Shown here piece by piece: positions 1-15,315 of a DNA stretch of 64,000 nucleotides (position 1 is its first letter; every line of letters begins with the position of its first letter). Both the position numbers and the translations under genes were made by a program. The notes beneath the pieces were generated by a model that was not told the DNA's origin, did not search any database, and saw nothing but the letters and a program-made list of their open reading frames with translations. Source of the DNA: Dendrobium chrysotoxum (taxonomy: Eukaryota; Streptophyta; Magnoliopsida; Asparagales; Orchidaceae); assembly GCA_019925795.1 (NCBI GenBank), contig CM034311.1, positions 16,312,926 to 16,376,925 on the forward strand. The letters run 5' to 3'.

Positions 1-1656
1 ATAGGGATGTTAAGCCCTAGTGAACTAGTCCCGAGGCTAACCAAGAGGGGGGGGTGAATTGGTTATTTAAAAATTTCACGAGGAACAGAAAAAATCTTTT
101 CGATACTTTACAGCAGAAACAAGTAAACAAGAACGAAAAGATCAATCACAGATATTCACCCAAGCAGTTAATATCAGAAAAGTAAAGTGCAGAACAGAAT
201 CAGAAAAACAAACCAAATTTTATAGTGGTTCGGTCAACTTGACCTACGTCCACTCCCCGAAGCGTCCCCTCCGGGTATTACACTAAACAAAAAGTGACTC
301 TCCTTTTGCTCCCATAGCAAGGCGGAGAAGCCTGTACAAGAAACCTCCTTTCCACCACCCGGTGAGGCAGAGAACCTAACCTCCTTTTGCTTCCACCTGA
401 AGCGGGCAGAGAACCCAACGTCCTTTTGCTTCCTCCTGAAGCAGGCAGAGAACCTTGGATCTTCTTGCTGACGATCCTCTCCCAAAGAACACCGACACGA
501 CAAAAGATGATGAGCGGAGAAGAAGACTCTGATCCTTGCTTGGAGCAACCTTCGTGAACCCCTCACGAACTCCCCCTCACAAGATTCTCTCTCTCTCTCT
601 CCCAAACTCTCTCTCTCTCTCTAGGGTTTCTCTGGAAAGGAAAGTGGCAAAAAAGATTTTTCTTATTCCAAGAAAAAGTTGTTTTATAGGAGGGCTTAAA
701 ATTTACCCTAAATCTCAACTGGTCGGCCAAGATTGTCCAGGACGATCGATAGATCGTCCTGTACGATCAGTTCAAAATCAGCTGATTCAGCCTGGACGAT
801 CTGTCTCTTCTGGACGATCAGTAGAAAAAGTTATTCATATCGTCCCGTACGATTTTGCGATCGTCCGGGATGATTAGTGTAAATCAAGGAAAATCATCCA
901 GAAGACAGTTCGGGTCGTCCAGAGCAAACTGTGCTGGACGACCAAAAAAAAACTTGATCATCCAGGATGATACGGGTATCGTCCTATACAATTAGTTCAA
1001 AAAGTGCCAAAATCATCCTGAGCATAGTTCTGGTCGTACAGCTGAAATGCACTAGACGACCATGATCGTACAGGATGATCATGCGATCGTCCAGGATGAT
1101 ATGATCGTATCAATTAAATATTAATTGCTTTCCTTAATTACCAGACTAATTTAGGCATAATTGTACTGGATCGTCCAGGATGATACATGTATCGTCCGGG
1201 ATGATCATACCAAATATCTTAAAATAAACACTTGCCTAACTTGATCTGACGGCTGAAAATTTTTGATTTGAGCATATCATCCTGTACGATCCAATGATCA
1301 TCCAGGATGCTCTGCTTAATCAGACGCACTTAACTTGGTCGCCCTAATTAGGGTTTCTATTTTTACTGGATCGTCCAGGATGATGTGAATATCGTCTAGG
1401 ACGATCTGAACAAAAAATGAACAGAAACTCTAATTCACTCAAGCTCTCCCCCTGAGTGTGTGTGCGCAAGGTTACTTAGCTGGGGGAACAGTTACATTAC
1501 AATTGACTCAAGAAAAGAAAAAATAATACATTGGACACACTTGGACCCAATCTTGAGTTGGCTTGAGTTGCTCGTGATCTTTTGTGCCCGAAACGGGTTA
1601 GCCAAGCAAAATACACTGGAAACATATTTGTCATCAACAAAACTAGATTTGCAACA
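1..1656 (-). mobile_element. Copia LTR, copy A (left end cut by window)
   Basis: Long terminal repeat of the same Copia family as the copies at 17792-19488, 29208-31197 and 36073-37799. The window opens about 10 bp inside the LTR; the right end is the shared GATTTGCAACA. It contains the 41-bp CCT..GAAGC minisatellite (about 340-455), a CT-rich tract (580-620), and an array of ATCGTCC-N-GGACGAT palindromes (about 725-1410). It reads on the minus strand, judging by the coding direction of the full element of this family. Whether it is a solo LTR or the end of a longer element cannot be told, because the left flank lies outside the window. Small open frames inside it are translations of the minisatellite and not genes. 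Confidence 0.85.
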
Positions 1657-4570
1657 CTAACCACTCTTTGGAGATCAATATGAACCTCTACTCGAGGGTG
1701 TGAATAAAGTAAAGCCCATCCAATTATAATTTCAATATTCCTTGTAGTTAGTGCTTCGATTGTACCAAAATTTCTTAAAATTTTAAAATTTTCTCAAAAT
1801 TAATCATAGAGGTTTTGTTAGGCTCCAAAAATATCAAAATTAAGACCACACTTCAAAAAATAATTCTAAGGATACCAAAAATATTGTAAATGGAGTATTT
1901 GGGTTCAAAATTGAGCTCAGAATAGGTTGGACCAACAAATCAGTCAACATATATGTGAAGCACACTTTAATTTTTTTAAAATTGCATATCATCTTTTTTT
2001 ATTATTATTTTCATTTTAATTTTTTAGAAAGACATAGTTACTTTATTTTTGTACACTTTTTAAATTATAAAAAAAATAATTAAATTTATTTTTAACTAAA
2101 TAAATCCATTAAAAATCTAAAATAATGCTAAAATTTTATTAAAAGTTCTTGAATTTTTAGAATTTATACATTAAAACTCCTTTTCTCCTCTTCTAGTATA
2201 AATGTTCTTCTTGGGAAAGAGAAAAACTCACTTCTCTCAATCTCTTTCTTTTGGGGATAAAATTCCTTCTCTTAAAAGAGGTTAAACATTATCATGTGTA
2301 GGCGAATTGCATACCCTTACAAGCTTTGGTTCATCTGTACTAAGAGTACAAAACTATTTTTCATACGCAAAGTTGTGGGGAAAATTCATATATCATAATT
2401 TCTTTTTTGTAAGTTCTAGTTTTATTTCCTAAAAGAGTTTAAGCACTCTCCTTTGTAGGTGGATTATATTTTCCCTTGTAGGCTCTGGTATTTCCCTATC
2501 TAGAGTAATAAACTTCCCTTTATAAGCAGAGTTATGGAAAAAATCCACATCTTATGAATTCACACTTGAAGGTTTGAGCTCCATGCCTTAAAAGAGGTTA
2601 AAACTACCATATGTAAGCATATTACATTCTTCCTTGCAGGATCCAGTGCATCTATACCAAGCTTAATAAACTGTCATGTAATATCTATTATTACATTACC
2701 TAATATTGTTATAATGACTAGAAGTGAACATGGTAAGAATTATAGGTTTATTTAAATGTTTATGAATTTCTGTGAATTTGATTTAAGTAAAAAAATTCAT
2801 ATAAGGAAAATTTCTTGAGAGTGTTGCGGGGTTGATATAGGGAGCACTGGGGCATTAAGCTTTTTGTTTGGATGAACAAAATTTACGTGCTTGGGAGTGC
2901 TGCGATGCTATAACACTATCTTCTCTATTTATTAAAAACCTTTTGGGAGTACTATGGCGTTGCGAATTTTATTTATAAGAAATTTTCAAAAATAAATTTT
3001 ACTTGAGAGGGCACGACACTAAAGTGATCATGTCACAACATTAGGTCAATTTTAATATTTTTATATAACTATCTAAAAGCATTAACCCATTCACCATTCC
3101 ATTTGCTAGAAATGTTGGGAGAGGGGCTGGAGAGGAGAAAGATGAAAGAGAAAAAAGAAGATAGGGTTTGGAAACCATGGAGCCAAATTCATTCTTTGGG
3201 CCATTTGAAGAAATTTTTCATCTTGAGGTAGGCTTCAGTGTTGACACTTCTAAGGTCAATTAAACACTAAAACCCTATATCACAATCAAAATGCTCAGTA
3301 TACTGCTCTGTGTAGTACACTGACTTTTGGATTTCAATCATTATTCAAACTACAACATTTGGAGCTTCACATATCAAAGTCTATCAACACTAGTGCCTGA
3401 GCAAGTCCTTAACCTAGTTAAGTCAGTTGAGCTAGCTCAAGTTAGCTTAATTGATCAATTTCCTATATTGATCTATTACAAACCTCAATTCTCCTATGTA
3501 TTTCATTAAATTTGTTTAAACTCAATACCTCAGATTGAACATATTTATTTGGTCAACCAGGCCTAGCCAATAATTGACTTGGTCAACTCACCTAAAATTA
3601 GTCAAACTTGACTAGTTTAGGTCAAAGATCCAAATTCAAACAAATCAAATCCATTAAACCCTCAAATTCAAACCTCCTCATATTTTTGATGAATCAAGAC
3701 CATGAGAAGCCTCCTTTGACCAAGTTGACATGGTCAACTCAGTCAAAATGGCCAAAAATATTTCAAACTCCAAACCTAATTCATCAAACCTCATTCATTC
3801 CAACCCAAACAGCCTCTAGGGGCCCTCCATGGTCTATCATAATCAACTTTCACCTATTGATTAATTAACATGGTAAACAAAACCCAAAATTGTTTAAATT
3901 AGCCAAACCTACATGAAATGGCTCATGCATGCCTATCTAAACATTTTAAACCACTCAAATTAATTCCAAATAATATTTAATCACTTCTTAACCTGACTTG
4001 AACCTTTGGTTTAGCCTAAAATAGCCTAGTGGTCCCCCCCTTATTAAATGAGACAAGGAGTATTTTTTCAACCTTTGAAGCCTACTACCCTGGCTCCTAA
4101 CCAACTGGAACACTTGGCAAACATTCAAGAATTAGCTCTGATGCATCCTAGCCATACAAGTTAAGCGTAGGGTTTGAATTGAGAAAGAGAATGAAATAAC
4201 CCTAAATTCTAATAATACTCCACACTCAATGCTTCCCTAGAGCTCAAGGGATTTCATTTTGTCTTCCCTTAATCTCCTCTACATTTCCTTAGTGATTTCT
4301 AGTAATTTGGACCTTGTCACTGGCAACAAGAGGAGCTGATTGAACCACCATTCATCCTAGCTTACAAAACTACTTCCTTGTTGCTCCTCCATCATTGGCT
4401 TCTTCTACAAACTTATTCCTTAGAGCTCAAGCAAGAGAACATGATGAAAAGCAGCCTCTGAGATCATTGTTACTTAGGTATATCATAAACCCTAGATTTC
4501 TACCTAAGAGCATAAATAGCTTCCCATATAATACATTCTAGAGCCCAAAAATTATTCCCCACTCTTTATC
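1657..4570. other. Degenerate repeat DNA without a gene
   Basis: No host gene is recognisable. The part around 2810-3180 contains recurring 'gagtgctgcgatgct'-like phrases that also occur at about 19990-20290 and, inverted, at about 61400-61640, so it is probably a decayed Gypsy LTR. The rest is AT-rich with many stops in all frames. The short open frames at 3327-3509 and 3608-3868 have no recognisable domain. Confidence 0.5.
2274..2690. repeat. Degenerate tandem repeat, about 158-bp unit, 2.6 copies
   Basis: Units start at 2274, 2431 and 2590, each opening with AAAAGAG(G/T)TTAA, followed by a 'tgtaggcg..att' segment, a 'cttacaagctttggt'-like segment, and 'gagtacaaaactatt'-like text. Spacing is 157 and 159 bp. 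The units are visibly diverged, so the array is old. The third unit fades out near 2680. Confidence 0.75.
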
Positions 4571-6732
4571 TGATCATAAAAACTTTATTTAAATTAGAAT
4601 AATTATTCTTTTAATTTTTAATAAATAACAACCAGAGCTATATAATATCATCTATCAGTAATAAACAATAAAAATAAATTCTATAATTTAGAACATTAAT
4701 GTATAAATTTGTATTCTTTCCCAAAAATCATACACATTACTCAGGATCTACATAATCATATCATAACTACTCTGTCCTGAGTATAAAAGAATAACTAGAA
4801 CAAAAAGAATAGAACCTGAAGAATCCTGACCAGCCTCATACTCCTGCGCCCCTACCTTAACCTTAAATTATTTAACAACATATAATGAGATAAAAAGCCA
4901 AATAGGTCACCAAAACCTACAATTGAATTCAAAGTACGATAAAGAAGCAATATGCATGTCAACAATTAAATCATATCAGTTATATTCATATGATCATGAA
5001 TCAGTACAAAAATAAAAAAATTCACATATAGTAGTAGTAGAATTTATAAACAGTTAAACACTATAATACGAAAGCCAGTAAAGTAGTAAACTAGTATGAG
5101 TGTTAAATCTATAAAGCAATCGGCTTATCTGTAATACCAATCAATAAAGAAACCAGATAAAATATCAAATCAAAATATTAGTAAAGACTGTTAAAATTAA
5201 ATCAATATAGTAAAATTATATAGGAATGTATGCATGCCTTCTAATTATTCTATATCAGTATTAAATCAATATCTTAATTACATGCTCAATATATCTTGTA
5301 TATCACGTGCTTAATGAATATATCATACTTTTTATATAAATAAATTAATAATAGTACTAATAATAAATATATACAATAATATGAATAATACCTCAATAAT
5401 ATTCATTTCAGTAATTACACTAAACAAGTAAGAAGCCCCAGCTATCACGGTATTTTTTTAGTATTATATCAGTATCAGTAAACTACTTGCTCAGTAAATA
5501 GAATCGTCACTCTTTGCTCATCATCTCAGTAATCATCTCCTTATAACTCTCAATCAGTGTATCATGTGAATCAATAGAGAATAACATCAAACCACGGTAT
5601 TTAAAGAAAAATCCATTGGCCCACCATCCTGTACATGTCAATCAGTCTCCAACCAATGGGTCAACTAGTCTTTAATTATCTTTTACACAAATATTATTAT
5701 CATAATACTATAACAGTAATAACAACCATCTATTACTTAATCCAATCACATATCCGTATTCATTTTCAAAGCATTACAGTAAATAAAATATAAATGATCT
5801 TAATTTAAAAAATTCCAAAATATCTTAACGGTAAATAATAAAAATCATACTGAGCAAAAATTCATATTTTTTGAATTTAACCAAATTATCTGATATTGAA
5901 TAAAATAATATTCTGAAACTTTAGTTAAACTAAATCACTATTTTTAGAAGTCAAAATAAATTTATGAGTAGGTAAAAACTATTGTATTTTCAAAATCACC
6001 CAGTAAAAAATCTCAAATAAATACTCAAAATATTTATACTCTCAATTTCTATAATATATAAAAAGTTATGCAGTGAAAGTTTTGCCAATATAAAATTATC
6101 ATCATTTTTTGGTAAAAAATAAACAAATTTGATTAGAAAAATATCAAAAACATAAAATTCTTGAAATCAGAAATAAGATAAAGGTTCCTTACAGCGAGAT
6201 GAGTAAATCTCCCAACAGGCTCGATTGATGAAAATTGATTCGCAACCTCTAAATCCAAACTTTTCTTTTCTCTCTCTTCTCTTTTCTCTTTTATTTTCTC
6301 TTAGCCATTCTTTGTTAGCCATTTTCAATAAGGAAAGGGATTTTTAAAATTTTTAAATAATGACTTAGGATATTTTTATTAAAATAATAATTTATTAGTA
6401 TATTATTAATTTAATCAATTTAGTATAAAATTTAAATAAATTATTTTAAGACTTCAAAAATTACAAAAAAATATTCATAAAATAAATTGATTTATTTAAA
6501 AAATATTGGTCAAATTAGTTTGCAAAACGAACACTTGACGGTCTCAAAATCCTCACTTACATAGATAGGTGCAAATTTCTTAAGAATTTTCACCGGTGCC
6601 CAAAAATTATGAAAAATTTCATGAAATTAAAATACTACAATTTTAAAGCTATGGCAAAGTTGGTTTGCAATTTGGAGTTATATTGACTCCAGGAAAAAAT
6701 TATATACCTGGGTCAAAATACGAGTTATTATA
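4571..6732 (-). repeat. 3' LTR of the gag-only Gypsy element
   Basis: It matches 8365-10494 along its whole length with many substitutions and small indels. Shared landmarks include the 'tcatgtgaat..agag' stretch, 'ggcccaccatcctgtac' (about 5617 and 9377), the pyrimidine-rich CTTTTCTCTC block near 6265, and the terminal 'gggtcaaaatacgagttatta'-like end. The divergence shows an old insertion. A third, partial relative is at 59230-59950. Confidence 0.85.
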
Positions 6733-7235
6733 ATCTACCCACTTAAAAAAAATGTAGTCATTGACATTTCCCTTAAAGATTCATGCACAAAATTGATATA
6801 AACCAAATTTGTATCAAATCAAATACAAATCAAAACTAGTCAAAAAAATTATACAGTCATGCAGTGTTTAATCACATGTCATTCAATTATGCATGATATG
6901 CTATGTTCAATCATTCAAATAAATTTCTTACCAATAGAGCTTTCAAGTTGTTGTTGATCTTCTAGATACTGTTTGTTGTACACATATGGCATCACTGGAG
7001 TAGGTGTAGTCCGTCATGGTGCATCAGTCTCCCTCTAACTACCTCTGACATCTCTCTTATCTATCTTATTGGTTAATCTTTCATTGTATGCTCTTGATCG
7101 AACAGTCTTTTGTCCTATAGCATGTCTGAGCTGTACTACACCAGAATCAGTTCTTCTTCTAAATCCCCTTTAAGGACATTCTACTACCTTATGTCCTTAT
7201 TGTCTACAGCAAAAACATCACCCCGTCAATAAGTA

Positions 7236-8060
<825 letters not shown>

Positions 8061-8351
8061 TTTCTTCTTTATTCCCAGCTGACTTACTCTATGCATCCCC
8101 CATTACCTATACTATAACAGTAGTTAACTACACCATACTTTCTGATGGCATTAGAGCTGTACTATATTACTCATTTGGTATATTTGACTTTGGATGATCC
8201 ATTCAACTTGTCACCTATATAATTAAGTATGATCTAAATAATATACACATGCAACTATGTATGTAAAATGATATACCTTAAACTACTCATTCTACCCAAC
8301 TCTCAATCAAATCCTATAGCTCTAGTAATAATCAATTCTTCTAATAATTAT

Positions 8352-8363
8352 GCTCTGATACCA
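8352..8363 (-). other. Primer-binding site of the gag-only Gypsy element
   Basis: GCTCTGATACCA on the plus strand equals TGGTATCAGAGC on the minus strand, which is complementary to the 3' end of plant initiator Met-tRNA. It sits 1 bp from the LTR start at 8365, as expected for the start of reverse transcription. Confidence 0.9.
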
Positions 8364-8364
8364 A

Positions 8365-10494
8365 TGATGATAACCCAGAATCTAAATTGGAAGAATTATT
8401 CTTTTAATTTTTTAATAAATAATAACTAGAGCTATATAATATCATCTATCAGTAATAAAAAAATAGATTCTATAAATCAAAATATTAATATATGCATCAT
8501 TATTCATTTCTAAAAATTATATACACTACTCAACATCTACACAATTATATCACAACAATTATATCCTAAGTACAAAAGAATAACTAGAATAAAAAGAAAT
8601 ATAACTTAAAGAATCCTGACTAGCCTCGCACTTCTGCTCCGCTGCTCTAATAAGAAATTATTTAACCACATAAAATGAGCTAAAAAGCCAAGCAGGTCAT
8701 CAAAACCTATAACTAAATTCAAAGCACGACAAAGGAGCACTATGCATGTCAACTGGTAAAATCATATCATTTACATTCATATGATCATTAAATCAGTACA
8801 AAAAATAATAAAATTCACATGCAGTAGTAGTTGAATCTATAAACAGTAAAATATTATAGTATAAAAGCCAGTAAACTAGTATTAGTGCTAAATCTATAAA
8901 CCAATCATCGTATCCATAATACCAATTAATACATAAATTAAATAAAGTATCAAATCAAAACATCAGTAAAGATTATTAAAATCAAATCAATATAGTAAAA
9001 TTATATAGGAATATACACATGCCTTCTAATTATTCTATATTAGTATTAAATTAATATCTTAATCACATGCTTAATATATTTTGTATATCACGTGCTCAAT
9101 GAATATATCATGCTTTTTATATAAATAAATTAATGCAGTAATATGAATAATGCCTCAATAACATTCATTTTAGTAGTCACACTAAACAAGTAAGTTCTGG
9201 CTACCACGATATTTTTTTAGTATTATATCCGTATCAGTAAATCGTTAGCTCAATAAACTGAGTCATCACTCTTTGCCTATCGACACAGTAATCATCTTCT
9301 TATAATTCTCAATCAGTGTATCACGTGAATTAGTAGAGGAAAACACCAAATCATAGTATTTAAAGAAAAGACCATTGGCCCACCATCCTGTACTAGTCAA
9401 TCAGTCTCCAAATAATGGGTCAACCAATCTTTACTTATCTTTTACACACATATTATTATCACAGTACTATAATAATAAAAATGACTAGCTATTACTCAAT
9501 CTAATCACATATTCACATTCATTTTCAATGCATTACAGTAAATAAATTATAATTGAGCTTAATTTAGAAAGTGTCAAAATGTCTTAATGGTATATAAAAT
9601 AAATCATATTGAGCAAAAATTCACATTTTTAGAATTTAACCAAATTATCAGATATTGCATAAAATAACATTCTGAAGCTTTAATTAAACTAAATTATTAT
9701 TTTTAGACGTTAAAATAAATTTTTGAGTAGGCAAAAATTACTATATTTTTAAAATCACTTGGTAAAAAATTTCAAATAAATATTCAAAACATTCATAATC
9801 TTAATCTCTATAACATATAAAATGTTACGTAGTGAAAGTTTTACCAATATAAAATTATAGTTATTTTTTATAACAAAAAATATAAATTTGATCAAAAAAA
9901 TGTCAAAAATATAAAATCCTTGAAATTAAAAATAGGTTAAAGGTTTCTTATACTGAGATGAGTGAATCTCCGAATAGGCTCAACTGACAAAAATTGCTCA
10001 GCAACCCCCAAATCCTAACTTTTCCTTTCTCTCTCTTCCCTTTTCTCTCTTATTTTCTCTTAACCATTCTCTATTAGTTGATTTAAATGGGGAAAGGGAT
10101 TTTTAATTTTTTTTAATTAGTGACTTATGATATTTTTATTGAATAATAATTTAACATTATATTATTAATTTAATTAATTTCTTTTAGTATTAAATTCAAA
10201 AAAATTATTTTAGGAATTCAAAAATTACAAAAAAATATACATAAAATAAATCATTTTATTTAAAAAAATTGGTGAAATTGGTTTGTAAAACGGATGCTTG
10301 ACGGTCCCAAAATCCTCACTTACACCAATAGGTGTAAACTTCTTAAGGATTTTCACTAGTGCCCAAAAATTATGAAAAAAGTTATAAAACTAAAATACTA
10401 CAATCTCAATGTTATGGAGAAGATGATTTTCAATATGGAGTTATATTGACTCCAAAAAGAATTATGTACCTGGGTCAAAATACGAGTTATTACA
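8365..10494 (-). repeat. 5' LTR of the gag-only Gypsy element
   Basis: Partner of 4571-6732. It starts TGATGATAACCC beside the primer-binding site and ends TTATTACA at 10494. The open frame at 10359-10577 runs across the LTR edge and is not a gene. Confidence 0.85.
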
Positions 10495-13400
10495 CCTTAC
10501 ACTCGGACCTAATGTGCATTGCCGCATGGACGTACGAGGTTGCGTTAGCAGCCATTGCTAGATGTTTAGTTAAATGATTTGAAAATGGCACAAACTTTAA
10601 AAATTATCCTGGCTACATTCCTTAATCATTTTTTATGATCTTAGGCTCTACGGAACCAAGATGATATCCTCTACATTTTAAAAATAACTTTAGAGTTATT
10701 TGGCTAATGACAGGGAGTATTTTCACTTAAACTTGTAATATTTTTTAATTATTTCTCCCTAATCATGAGTCAACTTAGGCTCAAATTTGGACAGGGTGAA
10801 CTCGAGGATGTTCCCTACACCTCCTAATTTTCCTTAAGCAATTTTTTGCCTCTATGCTCTATTATTGAATTTTCAAATAGGTCATTATTTGACCTAAATG
10901 TTTGGACATTTGTTACACCCAATCCATAGTTAGGTCACCAATTTTGTGAGGTATGTTTACATTCATGCAAGGGTTAGGCATAATTAATTATAAACCCATT
11001 TGAACACTAGAGATACCTAGGGAGAATAATATATGGTATGGTCTAGTGAACTTAGAAAATTCTAAAAAATTCTCTTAAGATCCAACAAGAATGAAACTCA
11101 AATCTAGATCATTTCATTATAAACCCTAGGATTTAATTTCAACTTAATCGGAGTTCATTATGTCAGTTAAGCTATAAACCCTAAAATAAGCTCTTATTTT
11201 GGAGCTAAAATTTCAAAATTTTATAATTAATGAAAGAAAAACTATAAAAATATAAATTAAATTTCAAAAAACTCTAAATCATAACTATAATTAAGAAAAA
11301 TTTTTAAAAAATTTTGAATTTTAATTAAAATTAAACTTTAATAAAATTAATTAATTAAATTAATATAAATTAAATATTACTCCAATTAATGCAAAATATT
11401 TAGGGATTGATCCATGGATTATTCCTAACAAACAATATCAATCACCAAATATTTAAGATTGATTTAATTAATCAAAATCTAAACCAAGTTCCTTCTGTAA
11501 GGAGGGAAATAAATAAGTAATAATAAATCATAAATAAATTAAATAAAATTACCTAAATTCAAAGAACTTAAAATTAAATTTAAAATATTAAATTCAAACT
11601 AAATTACTTAAATTAGCCCACTTAAACTCAAGTCAACTAAACTAAATAACTTAAACTAAAATTTAATACATCAACTCAATCAATAAATACTTAAACTAAA
11701 TTAAGAAGACCTATATTCATTATGTTTGACTCCGTTGGAAGACACAAATGCCTTAAATTTATAGGTCTTTAATAAATCTTTAATAATTGGAAGCTTTTTA
11801 TGAATATGCTTTATTTCATTTAAAAGGCATACATGCATTTCATTCATAAGGTTTGGGATGTGGGGTTGAGTGCTTCAAAACAATTTGAAACATTTCAATT
11901 AACATATTCTTTATAATAACTACCTCCTAAATCATTAATCAAAATATTAAAATAAAACATAAAGGACTTTGTAATCACTCTATCCTATATGTTAGAATGA
12001 ATGCATTACATCATGAGCCTTAGGACTTCTAGGTTAGTTGCTTCCGTACTTTAGAGTCATTAGCTTATATAGTTCTTTAAAATTAAATAATTAAACTTAA
12101 ACACTTTAACATATGATTAATAAAATATTAAATCATTAAAATGTAAACATAAATCAAACCCCTTTAACTTTTAATAAATAAATAATTTCAAATCAAAATA
12201 AGTAAAATAATAAAATCTCTTAAGACATATTAAAGCCACATAACCTTTTGACAGTATAGATGATTTGTTAGGACAACTAACTTTAGCTTAGGCAAGGATG
12301 ATAGTTTTTTTGGTTTGTTTCTAGATGCCTTACTTGGAGGGCATCTTATGCTTGTTTGTTTATTTTTAATTTTCTACATAATCATGCATATTTACACACT
12401 TTTACTTGCATAATGCACTACATTTTGTAGTAGCATATAGGATTATATTACACTTTTATTTCTTGTTATATGTTTTACTTATAGTACAGAGTCTTTAAAA
12501 TGTACTTAGGCTTTCAATATAAATGTAAAAGTTAAATTTCAAATGTAAAGTATCTAGATTGAGTTATACAAAGAGTTATAAAAAGTTAAATATGTTTGCT
12601 TATACACATAGAGCTCCAAAAGAAATACTTTCTCTTCCTTTGAGTAGTAGTCTTTTGGAATCTTATAGGAGACATGAAGCCAAAAGAAAATAAGCAAATA
12701 AATTTAAACCTACATTTATAATAGTAAAAATCTAAGCCCATTGTGGTGGAGCTTGACCACCTAACTTTTCAGCAAACCCTAGTTTGTATTTATCATTAAA
12801 AATAAATGAATAAAAGTTTTATTTATACATTGTTGTTTCATACTGCTTCATGTTACATGCATAACATTTATATGGGTGGTAGATTAACATTAGAGGGTAG
12901 CTTCTTCATAGGTTTTTTTTTCCTGTGTGTATTTTCTAAACTTTATAGGAGCATGTATGCTAGTTTCTGAACTTTGTAGGAACATGTATACACAAACACC
13001 TTTTTCCTGACATGAATACATACATGCATTTTAAATTTTTGCAACACACACTAAACCAAAGCACATAAGTCTATGATAACAGATAGTAGGGCCCATTGCA
13101 TTATGTGGTTGACCTATTTTTTCCTATGGGCTTAAGGCCATTATTTTACAAGATTTTTCTAGAAAATCTCAAATTTAGAAAATTTTAGAAATTTAGTCTT
13201 AACTAAAAATAAAATTTAGAGTTTAGGGTGTCTTTGCATCAAAATTATATTAGTTAGGTGCATCTGACCTGACTTATTTTACTAAACTCTAATTTAAGAT
13301 CTTATCCAGAAACCTTGATTTCGATATTAAAAGTACCTTTCTTACCTGCATACATTAGACCTGGAAATCATGATTTTAAAAGTGTCTGCTTAGTAGGTTA

Positions 13401-13900
13401 GCTAGTAGCACACTTCAACTGAGCATAAGATTAGATGCATTCTCACCTCATAAACTTCCATCCGGGAGGATTATCTTGACCTTCCAATTAGTTTAATAAA
13501 ATTCAATTTTTTTTCAAAATGATTGATTGAAACCTTTAAATATTTAGAACAAATCTATTAAATTTAAATCTAAAATAATTCTAATCTCCACTTTAATCAA
13601 AAGTTTTCTCTTCAGAGATATAATTAACTATAGAAGCTTGCCTCTATAGGAGCCCAAGAAACTAGTTTAAAATAAACCCTATTTAGTTTGCTAGAGTAGG
13701 GAAATTTTCTTTTGATATAGTCTAAAGATTATCCTTGGTTAGTTTTATTTTTAAAAAGATAGGTGAACATTTCTTTTGTCCTTCATGATGAATTGAACAT
13801 TCCTTATGATGTATTTAATCATAAAATTAGATTTCATTTCTCTTTTCAAGTCGATTGTAAAGCAATAGTCTATCTTTCAAGATAGTATAATGCTAACTAT
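10495..13900. other. AT-rich degenerate DNA, no gene
   Basis: No coding domain could be read on either strand. A TGTTACACCC motif at 10911 looks like a Gypsy LTR start and might pair with the TGACA end at 15315, giving one LTR of about 4.4 kb, but the 5-bp flanks (acatt and ttttg) do not agree. I treat this as unresolved. Confidence 0.4.
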
Positions 13901-15315
13901 ACATATTTGATTAAAGAAATATAAAGCGAATTAGTGACACATTTATTTGTCCATATCAGTTACCCTACTTTAATTTTGAATTTGGGTAAATTGTGTAAAA
14001 TTTATAAGAATTTGTTTGATTTAAATAAGTTCGAGAAATCTTCTACAGTGTAAATTGTATAATAGATGATTCTAAGTATTTTGATAGGAAAAACTTAAAG
14101 TTTCATTGAGTGGTTTTAAATATGTGATTTTCATATGTTTTACTAGTTGTATTGATTTTAACAAAAGTAATATATAGCGATAAAAGCCCACAAATAATGT
14201 TATAAATGTTCTCCATGAATAATTTTCAAAATTGTTATTATTGAATGTGTGTATAAATTCCACCTTGTGTATACTACTAAAATTATCATACATGTTCTAA
14301 TTTTATGCATTCATGCATTATGTTAAATGCCATTCATATATGCTGAATATGTCAATATTTTTATATCTATGTGATGAAATGTACATTTGATGTTCATATG
14401 GTAAAAAATGTGTGGGGAGAAAGGGAGCAATACAACTGATAGTTGTTTCATGTTCTATGCAAAATAAGTGGAGTTATAAGGGCATATGCACACATGTACT
14501 TCGCCTGTCTTGAATAGAAGTGAGATGGACAAGATGAGGTATAAGTGAAAGTATAGTTATAAAGGGAATCTGGCTATTTAAAATTCCTCCATCTATCTTG
14601 AACATATATGAGATGATGAAGTGGAGGTATATATAGAAGTGGAGATATAAGAAGGCTTCAAGACACGTGCATGTGAATCATATTTTTTATAATTTTTATA
14701 CATGTCAAGCATTTCATTCTAATGTTATGTTCAAATTTAAATGAAGTTCATGTTATTGCTGCATATAAGATTAAGAATTGATTATGTTGTTGCTTTCGAA
14801 AAATTTATACTATTGACACATAAGTACTATTGATAATTAAGTATATTATTGTAATAATTAATGAATAGAACATTATATAATTACTACATCACATTAATTA
14901 AATAATAAAACTTCCTTTTTAATTGTTATGCAATTTATTTTAATTATGAATATTGATTTTTTTAGTAGGCCTCGAATAGCATACTAAGCAAGTGGTTCGC
15001 ACAGCATATGTATTTCCATGTCATTTTAGGCAAGGGTAAAGTTGAGCTAAATAGAGAAAAGGTTAATAAGGTCAAAAGTTTAGGTTATATTTATATTTCT
15101 AACTTAGAATTATTTTTCTATAATCAAGTCATTCATGTATATGAGTTGATATAAGGAAAAAGTTATACTGGATTATTATATATGACTCCTATGATGAAAT
15201 GTGAGTTATGTATATTTTTGTAATTGAATGCTTTAGTTGGCTATAGGTTTATTGATTAATAATGAGTTAAATAGCAAAAAGAACAATTCCTCCAATTAGA
15301 TCTTAGGGCATGACA
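13900..15315 (+). mobile_element. Tail of a degenerate Gypsy LTR
   Basis: The segment ends 'gatcttagggcatgaca' at 15315, directly beside coding remnants of a minus-strand Tat element. Its interior (for example 'tgcctgtcttgaatag'-like text near 14510) resembles, inverted, the LTR at 60162-61784, and the part near 14140-14220 resembles 20560-20640. It is therefore an LTR of a related family. Its left end could not be placed. Confidence 0.5.

Noticed and set aside
8350..8364. tRNA gene suggested by GCTCTGATACCA
   Set aside because: It is only the 12-bp primer-binding site complementary to a tRNA 3' end; no cloverleaf is present. The same holds at 36059 and 60147.
10911..15315. A single 4.4-kb LTR from TGTTACACCC to GGGCATGACA
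   Set aside because: Flanking 5-bp sequences (acatt and ttttg) do not match and no partner LTR is seen, so the left border is unproven.
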